Shown piece after piece: positions 6,863 to 14,503 of a DNA stretch of 42,351 nt (position 1 is the first letter of the stretch; every line of letters begins with the position of its first letter). The position numbers and the translations under genes were made by a program. Origin of the DNA: Chloroflexota bacterium (GTDB taxonomy: Bacteria; Chloroflexota; Anaerolineae; UBA4142). The notes beneath the pieces were generated by a model that was not told the origin of the DNA, made no database searches, and saw only the letters and a list, made by a program, of their open reading frames with translations. The stretch covers positions 63,820 through 106,170 of the forward strand of contig JACQYF010000002.1 of assembly GCA_016208315.1 (NCBI GenBank). Direction: 5' to 3'.

Positions 6863-8395
6863 CTAGATTTTCAGCGCTTGCAAGATGGCGACCGAGACCG
6901 TGTTGATCGTATTCAGGATCACCGACGGATAGACGCCGATGAGGACCATCAGGATCACGAGCGGCACGAGCGAAATCACCTCGAACGATTTGAGGTCGCT
7001 CAAGTGGATGCCGTGTGTTTCCTTCTCTTGCCATTTCGCTTCGTCGTAAGGGCCAAGCAAGACGTTCTGAATCACTTTCCATAGGAACATGGCCGCCGTG
7101 AACACAATGCCGGCCACCGAAATCGCCGAGATGAGCGTTAGACTGGCGAACGCGCCGCGGAAGACGAGAAACTCGCTGACGAATCCGGCCAGCCCGGGCA
7201 GGCCGAGCGACGCGAACGACGCGGTCAGCAGCAGCGCCGCGTAGATCGGCACCTTGGCGCCCAACCCGCCAAACTGCTTCAAATCGCGCGTGTGTGCGCG
7301 CTCGTACAACATGCCGACGAGAAGGAAGAGCGCGCCCGTGATGACGCCGTGATTCCACATTTGCAAGATCGCGCCGTTGAGCGCGATGCTCTTGTCGGTC
7401 AGGTTCGCGGCGCCGGCCGCGGCCGCCGCGGCGATGCCGAGGATCACATAGCCCATGTGATTCACCGACGAGTACGCGATGAGGCGCTTGAAATCGGTCT
7501 GCGCCATCGCGACCATCGCGCCGTAGACGATCGAGATCGCGGCGAGCACGGCGATGAGCACGGCATTCGCCTGGAACACCTGGGGAAAGATCGGCAGGAG
7601 AATGCGGACGAAACCGTACGTGCCGAGCTTTAGCAGGATACCGGCCAGGATGACCGAACCCGCGGTCGGCGCGGCGGTATGGGCGTCGGGCAACCAGGTG
7701 TGGAACGGGAAGAGCGGGACCTTGATCGCGAACGCGGCGAAGATCGCCCAAAAGGCCAGCGAGGCGAACACGTATTGCTCCGGACTGGAGAACGGCCCCT
7801 TCTTGGCAAGTTCGATCAGATCAAAGGTGCCCGCGTTGATATAGAGTGCGATGATCGCCAGCAGCATCAGCACGGAGCCGGCGAGCGTGTAGAGAAAGAA
7901 CTTGATCGCCGAATACTGCGGCCGGTCTTCGGCGTGGCCCCAGATCGCGATGAGGAAATACATCGGGACCAAACCGAGTTCCCAGAAAACGTAAAAGAGG
8001 AAAAAGTCGAGCGACACGAACACGCCCATCATTCCCGTCTCGAGCAGCAGGAACATGAACATGAATTCGCGCACGCGGTCGTCAATGGTGTACGCCGAGT
8101 AGAAAATGCCGATCGCCGTCAGCAGCGTCGTGAGGAAGACGAGCGGCATGCTCAACCCGTCCACGCCGACCTTGTATTGGACGTTGAGCGATTCGATCCA
8201 GCGGTACACTTCTTGATACTGCATTCCCCCCAGGGTCGGATAGAGAATGAATGAGGAGAAGAGAAAGCCCGCAACCACGAGCGGAATCAAGCTCCAGACC
8301 ACGGCAAACGGCTTGACATAGTTTTTGGGCATCAACAGTACGAGCAGCGCTCCGACGAGTGGCAAGAAAACTAGGATGGTGAGCCAAGGCAGCAT
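6863..8395 (-). CDS. nuoM: NADH-quinone oxidoreductase subunit M
   Basis: 510 aa, an antiporter-like subunit of complex I that pumps protons across the membrane. About 14 helices; family stretches include FYVFWELGLVPMYFLIAIWG (with the conserved helix-5 Glu), VPLFPFHTWLPDAHTAAPTAGSV split by its loop, DFKRLIAYSSVNHMGY and GLPGLAGFVSEFLV. The ATG at 8395 is chosen because GGAGG sits about 8 nt upstream and the protein then starts MLPWLTILVFLPLVGA, as in homologues; an ATG at 8416 lies upstream of that site. The gap to nuoL holds a 14-bp hairpin. Confidence 0.94.
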   Translation of the reverse strand: MLPWLTILVFLPLVGALLVLLMPKNYVKPFAVVWSLIPLVVAGFLFSSFILYPTLGGMQYQEVYRWIESLNVQYKVGVDGLSMPLVFLTTLLTAIGIFYSAYTIDDRVREFMFMFLLLETGMMGVFVSLDFFLFYVFWELGLVPMYFLIAIWGHAEDRPQYSAIKFFLYTLAGSVLMLLAIIALYINAGTFDLIELAKKGPFSSPEQYVFASLAFWAIFAAFAIKVPLFPFHTWLPDAHTAAPTAGSVILAGILLKLGTYGFVRILLPIFPQVFQANAVLIAVLAAISIVYGAMVAMAQTDFKRLIAYSSVNHMGYVILGIAAAAAAGAANLTDKSIALNGAILQMWNHGVITGALFLLVGMLYERAHTRDLKQFGGLGAKVPIYAALLLTASFASLGLPGLAGFVSEFLVFRGAFASLTLISAISVAGIVFTAAMFLWKVIQNVLLGPYDEAKWQEKETHGIHLSDLKSFEVISLVPLVILMVLIGVYPSVILNTINTVSVAILQALKI

Positions 8396-8410
8396 TGCAT
8401 TGTCCTCCGA

Positions 8411-8441
8411 CTCCATTCATTCTCTTCGAGAATGAATGGAG
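8411..8441. repeat. 14-bp hairpin between nuoL and nuoM
   Basis: CTCCATTCATTCTC (8411-8424) pairs perfectly with 8428-8441 around a 3-nt loop. It lies between the nuoL stop and the nuoM ribosome binding site, with no T-run on the minus strand. Confidence 0.92.
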
Positions 8442-10547
8442 TTATCGAATTAGGAATAAGAACGCAAAGATGGTTGCGCCGGTAATCGCGATGAGCAAAT
8501 AGTTCTGCACGCGGCCGGTCTGAATCAATTTGAGACCCGCGGCGACATCGTTCGTAAACAAGCCAATTTGGTTGACTAATCCATCCACGAACGTGCGATC
8601 AATCCACCCGCTGATGTTGCCGAACAGACGCCCGACCGCGCCCGCGAGGTTGACGGTGCCGTCCACGATCCAGCGGTCGAACACGAAGAACGCATCGCCC
8701 AACCACGCGAGAAACAGCATGAGGATGCCGGGCTGCACGCGTACCGAATCGGCGCGGCCGGTCTCGCCCGCGGGGCCGCGCTTTTGCTCGATCACCAGAC
8801 CGTAAATTTGATCGAGATAATACTTGTTCTTCAAGAGCGTCCAGATGGGGCCGAGCCAGCGGCTGAGCGGGTCTACCGCGCCGTGCGCGAGCGGCTTGCG
8901 ACCGTAGATCAACCACGCCAGCCCCAAGCCCGCGAGCGCGACGGCGAACGAAATCCCCGCGGCCAGGTAGTCGAAAGGCGCGACGTGAAAGCCCAGCCCT
9001 TCGCTCACAAACACCTGGTAGCCCGCGCCCAATTGCGGCGCGCCGATGAAACCGATCGTCGTCGCAAAGAACGCGAGGATCGCGAGCGGCACCCACATGA
9101 CAGGCGGCGATTCGTGCGCGTGCTCGTAGGCGTGATGGTCGCGTGCTTCGCCAAAGAACGTGAGGAAGATTTGGCGTCCGGTGTACAGCGCGGTGAAGAA
9201 CGCGGCGAGCGTGCCCATAACGTAAACCGCGAGCAGCAGCCCTTCGCCGTGCTGAGCGCCTTCGAACGCGTGCGCCAGAATCTCGTCCTTGCTCCAAAAG
9301 CCCGCGAAGGGTGGGATACCCATCAACGCGAGACCCCCGATGATAAACACCCATGTCGTGATCGGCATCTTGTTCCGCAAGCCGCCCATCTTCATCATGT
9401 CGTTCGTGTGAACACCGTGGATGACGGAACCGGCGGTGAGGAACAGGAGGGCTTTGAAGAACGCATGCGTGATGAGGTGGAACGAGCCGGCGGCAAACGC
9501 GCCAATGCCCAAGGCCGCGACCATGTACCCAAGCTGCGAAACCGTTGAGTACGCGAGGACGCGCTTGATGTCATTTTGCGCCAGACCGATCGTCGAAGCG
9601 AAGAGCGCCGTGAACGCGCCGACGATCGCGACCGCCTCCATCGCAATCGAACCTTCCATCGCCGTGAAAATCGGGTAGGTGCGCGCGATCAAGTACACAC
9701 CCGCGGCGACCATCGTCGCGGCGTGGATGAGGGCGCTGACCGGCGTGGGGCCTTCCATCGCGTCCGGCAGCCAGACGTGGAGCGGGAACTGGGCCGATTT
9801 GCCGATGGTGCCCGCGAGGATCAACAGGCCGATGATGACCGCCGAAGGGAGACCGATCGCGGTCATATCGTGCGCGAGGAATTCGAGGGTTTCCGGCTTG
9901 AAGACGGTTTCGAAATCGAGGGAGCCGGTGCGGATGTAAAGCCACATCATGCCGGTAAAGAAAATCGTATCGCCCACGCGGGTCGTAAGGAACGCTTTCT
10001 TGGCGGCTTGCGCGGCGCGGACAAGCTGCGCGTCGTCAATGTGCGTCTCACTCGGCTTTTTCACCGACCAGAAACCGATGAGGAGATACGAGCACAAGCC
10101 CATGATTTCCCAGAACACGAAAAGCTCGAGCAGGTTCGAGGAAATCACCAGACCCAACATGCCGGTCGCAAACAGCGAGATGTAGGCGAAGAACCGGCTG
10201 TAACGCGGGTCGCCGTGCATGTATCCTTGCGAGTAGATGAAAATCATCAGGCAGACGGTCGTCACCATGAACAGCGTCATGGCAGAGAGCGGGTCAATCA
10301 ACCAGCCCATCGAAAAGATCGTCTGCCCCGCGGGAAACCAGGGCACGTACGCGATAAAGGGATGCTTGGCTAACTCGGGCCCGACGCCCAGCGCCTGAAA
10401 CAGCACGCCGTACGCGACGACGCCCGCCGCGCCGATCCCGGCAATCGCCGTCCACGCGCTCAGCCGCTTGTTCCGGTTGAAGAAAAACACAATCAACGCA
10501 AACGCAGTAATTGGAAATACGATGACGAGAAATGCGAGATTGAACAT
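8442..10547 (-). CDS. nuoL: NADH-quinone oxidoreductase subunit L
   Basis: 701 aa, the distal antiporter-like subunit of complex I, with the long C-terminal lateral helix region. Family stretches are LLELFVFWEIMGLCSYLLIG, SAQFPLHVWLPDAMEGPTPV (conserved Lys/His and loop), DIKRVLAYSTVSQLGYM, HAFFKALLFLTAGSVIHG and GIPPFAGFWSKDEIL. The ATG at 10547 has GAGG upstream, and the N-terminus MFNLAFLVIVFPITAFAL fits. Length is slightly above E. coli NuoL (613 aa), with an extended C-terminus after about residue 560. It is downstream of nuoK across a 76-nt palindromic gap. Confidence 0.94.
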   Translation of the reverse strand: MFNLAFLVIVFPITAFALIVFFFNRNKRLSAWTAIAGIGAAGVVAYGVLFQALGVGPELAKHPFIAYVPWFPAGQTIFSMGWLIDPLSAMTLFMVTTVCLMIFIYSQGYMHGDPRYSRFFAYISLFATGMLGLVISSNLLELFVFWEIMGLCSYLLIGFWSVKKPSETHIDDAQLVRAAQAAKKAFLTTRVGDTIFFTGMMWLYIRTGSLDFETVFKPETLEFLAHDMTAIGLPSAVIIGLLILAGTIGKSAQFPLHVWLPDAMEGPTPVSALIHAATMVAAGVYLIARTYPIFTAMEGSIAMEAVAIVGAFTALFASTIGLAQNDIKRVLAYSTVSQLGYMVAALGIGAFAAGSFHLITHAFFKALLFLTAGSVIHGVHTNDMMKMGGLRNKMPITTWVFIIGGLALMGIPPFAGFWSKDEILAHAFEGAQHGEGLLLAVYVMGTLAAFFTALYTGRQIFLTFFGEARDHHAYEHAHESPPVMWVPLAILAFFATTIGFIGAPQLGAGYQVFVSEGLGFHVAPFDYLAAGISFAVALAGLGLAWLIYGRKPLAHGAVDPLSRWLGPIWTLLKNKYYLDQIYGLVIEQKRGPAGETGRADSVRVQPGILMLFLAWLGDAFFVFDRWIVDGTVNLAGAVGRLFGNISGWIDRTFVDGLVNQIGLFTNDVAAGLKLIQTGRVQNYLLIAITGATIFAFLFLIR

Positions 10548-10561
10548 TGGCGCCTCAAATG

Positions 10562-10621
10562 GTTTACGTTTTACGCTTTACGTTTTACGCTTCGACTAAA
10601 ACGTGAAACGTAAAACGTAAG
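10562..10621. repeat. Heptamer-built palindrome between nuoK and nuoL
   Basis: TTACGTTTTACG occurs at 10564-10575 and 10578-10589 and is inverted at 10609-10620. Its phrases (ACGTTTT) recur in the loop of the element at 13262-13334. Confidence 0.9.
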
Positions 10622-10623
10622 GA

Positions 10624-10944
10624 TCACCACTTCATCAAATCCACGTCTTCGATATTGACCGTATCGCGCGAGCGGTAGATGGCGATGATGAGCGCGAGGC
10701 CGATGGCGGCTTCGGCGGCGGCGAGCGTGATGACGAACAGCGCGAAAATCTGTCCGGTCAAATCCCACACCGGCGCGCTCGGTTTCACATAGCGCCAAAA
10801 CGCGATGAGGTTGATGTTGACCGCGTTGAGCATCAACTCGATGCCCATCAGGACGGCGACGGCATTCCGGCGCGCCAGCGCGGTGAACAGACCGATACAG
10901 AAAAGTGCGGCGGCGAGCAGAAGGTAGTATTGAAGTGGAATCAT
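10624..10944 (-). CDS. nuoK: NADH-quinone oxidoreductase subunit K
   Basis: 106 aa with three transmembrane helices, the usual NuoK size. Complex I membrane-arm subunit related to Mrp[18 protein letters not shown] contains the conserved helix-2 Glu, and [18 protein letters not shown] the helix-3 Glu. The start [15 protein letters not shown] (ATG at 10944) has GAGG upstream; an in-frame extension to 10992 would be encoded by the palindrome and is rejected. Confidence 0.94.
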   Translation of the reverse strand: MIPLQYYLLLAAALFCIGLFTALARRNAVAVLMGIELMLNAVNINLIAFWRYVKPSAPVWDLTGQIFALFVITLAAAEAAIGLALIIAIYRSRDTVNIEDVDLMKW

Positions 10945-10973
10945 AAGACCTCTATGGTACAAGTATACAAGTA

Positions 10974-11023
10974 GACAGGTAAACAGGTACACACGTGTCT
11001 ACCTGTCTACCTGTTTACCTGTC
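10974..11023. repeat. 16-bp inverted repeat between nuoJ and nuoK
   Basis: GACAGGTAAACAGGTA (10974-10989) is perfectly inverted at 11008-11023. The phrases CTACCTGT and ACAGGTA are repeated within the arms. It lies inside the operon. Confidence 0.93.
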
Positions 11024-11026
11024 TCC

Positions 11027-11527
11027 CTATTCCCTCGCGATCACAATCGCCCCGATGAGCGCGGCGAGGAGCAGGAGCGACGCGATCTCAAAGGGCAGCA
11101 CGTAGGTCGTCATCAATTCCGTGCCGATCTTGGGGATCAGGTCGCCCGAAATTTGGATCGGCGAGACGGGCCAATTGGTGCCGACGGAGACAAACGCGAG
11201 CGCCAGAAACAAGAGCAGCGCGATAGCGCCCCCGGCGATCCATTGGCTGTTCTCCGGCGCCAGCGTCTTGCTCATCAAGCCGCGCGTCAACATGACCGCG
11301 AACAGGATCAGGACGGCGATCGCGCCGATATAGATGAGCACTTGGACCGCGGCGATAAAGCCCGCTTCGAGCACGATGTAGATGCCGGACACGCCAAAGA
11401 AGCACAGCATCATGCACAGCGCGGCATGCATGATATTGCGCATGGTCGCGACGAGGATTCCGCCAATGAGCGTAATCCCGGCGAAGATGAAAAAGGCCAC
11501 AAACGTCAGGGCTAGTTCAGTAGTCAT
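11027..11527 (-). CDS. nuoJ: NADH-quinone oxidoreductase subunit J
   Basis: 166 aa with five predicted helices; complex I membrane subunit. RNIMHAALCMMLCFFGVSGI and AAVQVLIYIGAIAVLILFAVM are the typical NuoJ helices, the second containing the pi-bulge region. The ATG at 11527 follows AAGGAAC. Between nuoH and nuoJ the usual nuoI (a ferredoxin-like subunit) is absent; only 20 nt separate the two genes. Confidence 0.93.
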   Translation of the reverse strand: MTTELALTFVAFFIFAGITLIGGILVATMRNIMHAALCMMLCFFGVSGIYIVLEAGFIAAVQVLIYIGAIAVLILFAVMLTRGLMSKTLAPENSQWIAGGAIALLLFLALAFVSVGTNWPVSPIQISGDLIPKIGTELMTTYVLPFEIASLLLLAALIGAIVIARE

Positions 11528-11547
11528 CTCTGTTCCTTAAGACAGAA

Positions 11548-12642
11548 CTAAGATCGGAAGATCTGATAGATGAGCGGCAGCGCGAGACTGGTGAGCACGA
11601 TATTAGCGAGCGACACCGGCACGAGCACTTGCCACGCGAACTTCATCAACTGGTCCATTCGCAGACGCGGAAAAGTCCCGCGCACCCACATCGCCAAAAA
11701 GACCAGCGCAAAGGTCTTGGCAAAGAACCAAATCCACGGCGGCAGAATGGGCCCCTGCCAGCCGCCGAGGAACAGCGTCGCGCCGATCGCGCTGACGACG
11801 AACAGATTCAGGTACTCGGCCATGTAGAACAGGCCCCACTTCATGCCGCTGTACTCGGTCATGTGCCCCGCGACGATTTCCGATTCGCCTTCGGGCAAGT
11901 CGAAGGGCGTGCGGTTCACTTCGGCGACGGCGCTGATCAGAAAGATGATAAAGGCAATCGGCCCAACCGGAAACGCGAAGAGGAACCAGCGGAAGCCGTT
12001 CCAGCCCCCTTGCGCCTCGACAATTTTCACCAGCGAGAGCGAGCCGGCCATCAGCACGACGACGACGATCGTCAGAACTTGCGGGACTTCGTACGAGAGA
12101 ATTTGCGCGACCGCGCGCATCCCGCCGATGAGCGCGAACTTGTTGTTCGAGCCCCAGCCCGCCATAAAGATGGCGACCGTTCCCAGCGAGCTGAGCGCGA
12201 TCACGTAGAGGACGCCGATGTTCAAATCCACCGGCGTCATCGCGCGGCCCCACGGAATCACGGCGAGGATGAGCGTTATGGGAACCATCGCGAGGATGGG
12301 CGCGAGCGTGTGGACCAAGCGGTCGGCGTTGAAGGGGACAATGTCCTCTTTGGTCAGCATCTTGATCATGTCGGCAAAGATGATGAAAAAGCCGCCGGGG
12401 CCGAGGCGGTTGGGGCCAAGCCGGTTCTGGATACGCGCCACCACCTTGCGCTCCATAAACGTCAAGGTCAGCGTCAAAAAGGGCGCGAACGCGACCAGCA
12501 CGATGACGACGATCAGGCCCATCACGAGCGCGGCGAAAAAATCCACCGCGTACTTTTCCAGCCCCGCGCCGCTCAACAAACCGCGAATCAATTCATTCAG
12601 CCAGAGATAAATGTTGACAAAGAGATCGTTGAGAATGTCCAT
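11548..12642 (-). CDS. nuoH: NADH-quinone oxidoreductase subunit H
   Basis: 364 aa with about eight helices; the subunit that forms the quinone-binding junction between the membrane and peripheral arms. Hallmarks are MERKVVARIQNRLGPNRLGP, then AEVNRTPFDLPEGESEIVAG, MKWGLFYMAEYLN and FPRLRMDQLMKFAWQVLVP. The start at 12642 has only a weak GGAC upstream. It follows nuoA across a palindromic gap; the genes nuoB, C, D, E, F and G that normally intervene are missing. Confidence 0.94.
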   Translation of the reverse strand: MDILNDLFVNIYLWLNELIRGLLSGAGLEKYAVDFFAALVMGLIVVIVLVAFAPFLTLTLTFMERKVVARIQNRLGPNRLGPGGFFIIFADMIKMLTKEDIVPFNADRLVHTLAPILAMVPITLILAVIPWGRAMTPVDLNIGVLYVIALSSLGTVAIFMAGWGSNNKFALIGGMRAVAQILSYEVPQVLTIVVVVLMAGSLSLVKIVEAQGGWNGFRWFLFAFPVGPIAFIIFLISAVAEVNRTPFDLPEGESEIVAGHMTEYSGMKWGLFYMAEYLNLFVVSAIGATLFLGGWQGPILPPWIWFFAKTFALVFLAMWVRGTFPRLRMDQLMKFAWQVLVPVSLANIVLTSLALPLIYQIFRS

Positions 12643-12650
12643 ATTTAGTC

Positions 12651-12737
12651 CTATAGTCGGATAGTCAGATAGTCAGATAGTTGTCTAGCCGCGCAGCTTG
12701 ACTATCTGACTCCGCGGCTAGGTGACTATATGACTAT
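12651..12737. repeat. Nested micro-repeat palindrome between nuoA and nuoH
   Basis: The octamer ATAGTCAG is repeated. AGTCAGATAGT (12671-12681) is inverted at 12701-12711, and TAGCCGCG (12686-12693) is inverted at 12713-12720, giving interleaved arms. Confidence 0.88.
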
Positions 12738-12738
12738 G

Positions 12739-13113
12739 CTAGACCCATTCTAAGAGGCCTTTGCGCCACGCGTACGCCAGCGCCATGACGAGGATGCCCA
12801 GGAAGATGACCATTTCGATCAGCGCAAAGACGCCCAGAGCGTTATAGGCCACCGCCCACGGATAGAGGAACACCACCTCGATGTCAAAGACGACAAAAAT
12901 CAGCGCGTAGATATAGTATTGGATGCGAAACTGCACCCAGACTTGCTGCGCCTCTTCGGGAAAATCTTCGAACTCGAGGCCGCATTCGTACGTCGTTTGT
13001 TTGGACCGGTTTGGCTTTTTCGGGCGAATCATCCAAGCCATGAGCAGAGGAATAAAGGGGAACGCAATTGCCATAATGGCAAAGAGGGCGATCAGTCCGT
13101 AGCTATCAAGCAC
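12739..13113 (-). CDS. nuoA: NADH-quinone oxidoreductase subunit A
   Basis: 124 aa, three helices. Complex I subunit next to the quinone site. [16 protein letters not shown] contains the conserved Y-E-C-G loop, and [15 protein letters not shown] is the family signature. A GTG start at 13113 is chosen because GAAGGAG lies 8 nt upstream. The alternative ATG at 13158 would fall within a few bases of the predicted transcription start and adds a non-homologous 15-residue tail. First gene of the nuo unit. Confidence 0.93.
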   Translation of the reverse strand: MLDSYGLIALFAIMAIAFPFIPLLMAWMIRPKKPNRSKQTTYECGLEFEDFPEEAQQVWVQFRIQYYIYALIFVVFDIEVVFLYPWAVAYNALGVFALIEMVIFLGILVMALAYAWRKGLLEWV

Positions 13114-13160
13114 AGTAACTACTCCTTCGTAGGTGTGGCCGGCTTGGGCCGAACACAAAC

Positions 13161-13189
13161 ATTATAGCACAGTCGTTGTGAATTGACAA
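13161..13189 (-). promoter_or_regulatory. Promoter of the nuo operon
   Basis: On the minus strand TTGTCA (13189-13184), 17-nt spacer, TATAAT (13166-13161). The expected start near 13154 gives a 40-nt leader to the nuoA GTG. Confidence 0.8.
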
Positions 13190-13261
13190 AAATCTCGGCT
13201 ACCTGTGAATTATATCGCGATAAAAAACGAAATGCAAATCGGAAAAAGTGACGAATGACGG

Positions 13262-13334
13262 GTGACAGGTGACACGGGAGGTTCTACGTTTTACGTTTCA
13301 CGTTTTACGCTTCACCTCCCGTGTCACTTGTCAC
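13262..13334. repeat. 21-bp inverted repeat upstream of femAB
   Basis: Arms 13262-13282 and 13314-13334 pair over 21 bp with one G-T. GTGACAGG-type phrases recur in the arms, and the loop repeats ACGTTTT. The right arm supplies the -35 hexamer of the femAB promoter. Confidence 0.92.
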
Positions 13335-13356
13335 TTGTCCCATGTCACATTATAAT
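13328..13356 (+). promoter_or_regulatory. Promoter of femAB, overlapping its 5' end
   Basis: TTGTCA (13328-13333), 17-nt spacer, TATAAT (13351-13356). The -10 overlaps the ATG at 13355, so transcripts should start near 13363, next to an in-frame GTG at 13364 (leaderless start). Confidence 0.6.
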
Positions 13357-14410
13357 GCCTCGCGTGAATCCAGAATTCCGCATCGTCGAAAATCCCGACC
13401 CAGGCGCGTGGGACGATTTTGTCTGCGCGCACGGCGGACATCTGCTCCAGTCCGCGGGCTGGGGCGAACTCAAAGCGCGATTTGGCTGGTCCGCGCTCCG
13501 GCTTGCTTTAGATCGAGATGGCGAGTTGGTGGCCGGCGCGCTAGTCTTGTTCCGCAATCTGCCGCTTGGCCTGCGCCTGGCCTACTTGCCGCGCGGCCCC
13601 GTATGCGATCCTACCGACCACGCGACCTTCGCCGCGCTGAGTGAGACGCTGAGCGCGACGGCGCGCGCCCGCGGCGCATTCGCGCTTACGATAGAACCGG
13701 ATTCTCCCTCCCCTTCCCCTCCCCTGTTCGCCGACGAACTTCGGCGAACGGGGGAGGGTAGGGTGGGGGTCGGGTTCCAGCCCCACACCACCATCCACCT
13801 TGACCTCACGCGCGACCTCGACACCATCCTCGCGCAAATGAAACCCAAATGGCGCTACAACATCCGCCTCGCGGAGCGTAAGGGCGTGACAGTCCGCGAG
13901 GGGCAACTGGAAGACGTGCCGACGTTCTATCGGCTCCTGCAAATCACCGGCGCGCGCGACCATTTCGCCATCCACTCGCTCGCCTATTACCGCGCCGCGT
14001 TCGATCTGCTCCAGCATCACGCGCGCCTGTTCATCGCCGAATACGAACGCGAGCCGCTCGCCGCGATCTTTGTGACCGCGTTCGGCGCGGAGGCGATTTA
14101 CTTGTACGGCGCGTCTTCCAACGCGCACCGCGAGCGCATGCCGAACCACGCGCTGCATTGGGCCGCGATGCAATGGGCCAAGGCGCGCGGCTGCGCGCGA
14201 TACGATTTGTGGGGTATCGGGGACGATAGACCTGTGAGGTCTCAGAGACCTCACAGGTCTATTCTGCCCGACGGCCTCCGCCAATTCAAACAGGGTTTCG
14301 GCGGCCAAGTGGTCGAGTACGTCGGCGCGTACGATGTGGTGTTTTCGCGCTGGAGATACGAACTCTACCGGCGGATGTTGGCATGGCGGCGTATGTCCAC
14401 GCGGCCCTAG
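13355..14410 (+). CDS. FemAB-family peptidoglycan aminoacyltransferase with two palindrome insertions
   Basis: 351 aa from the ATG at 13355 (or 348 from GTG 13364). FemA/MurM-type tandem-GNAT proteins add amino acids from aminoacyl-tRNA to lipid II peptide stems at the inner membrane face. MKPKWRYNIRLAERKGV, GARDHFAIHSLAYYR, IYLYGASSNAHRERMPNHAL and ARYDLWGI are typical. Two stretches do not fit: residues about 117-140 (S-P-S-P-S-P-P-L then R-R-T-G-E-G-R) and about 291-303 (R-P-V-R-S-Q-R-P-H-R-S), each encoded by a DNA palindrome and both in frame. The active-site regions remain intact, so the protein may still work. It is divergent from nuoA. Confidence 0.85.
   Translation: MPRVNPEFRIVENPDPGAWDDFVCAHGGHLLQSAGWGELKARFGWSALRLALDRDGELVAGALVLFRNLPLGLRLAYLPRGPVCDPTDHATFAALSETLSATARARGAFALTIEPDSPSPSPPLFADELRRTGEGRVGVGFQPHTTIHLDLTRDLDTILAQMKPKWRYNIRLAERKGVTVREGQLEDVPTFYRLLQITGARDHFAIHSLAYYRAAFDLLQHHARLFIAEYEREPLAAIFVTAFGAEAIYLYGASSNAHRERMPNHALHWAAMQWAKARGCARYDLWGIGDDRPVRSQRPHRSILPDGLRQFKQGFGGQVVEYVGAYDVVFSRWRYELYRRMLAWRRMSTRP
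13717..13758. repeat. 18-bp hairpin inside femAB (C-rich element)
   Basis: Arms 13717-13734 and 13741-13758 pair over 18 bp with one G-T; the loop is CGAACT. C-rich phrases (CCCCTT, CCCTCC) flank it. It resembles the element at 34049-34100 in both the C-rich arms and the GAACTT loop. Confidence 0.92.
14226..14262. repeat. 37-nt near-perfect palindrome inside femAB
   Basis: Arms of 18 bp (14226-14243 and 14245-14262, containing AGACCTGTGAGGTCT) around a single A. It is read in frame between ARYDLWGI and the GLRQFKQGFGG stretch. Confidence 0.97.
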
Positions 14411-14503
14411 CCCCACTATCCTACCGGCCATCATCTTTGGCCTGGGGTTGGCAATCCAATTAGCCGCAATTCCTATCGCGTAACTTGCTGGGGAGTCTTA
14501 CCG

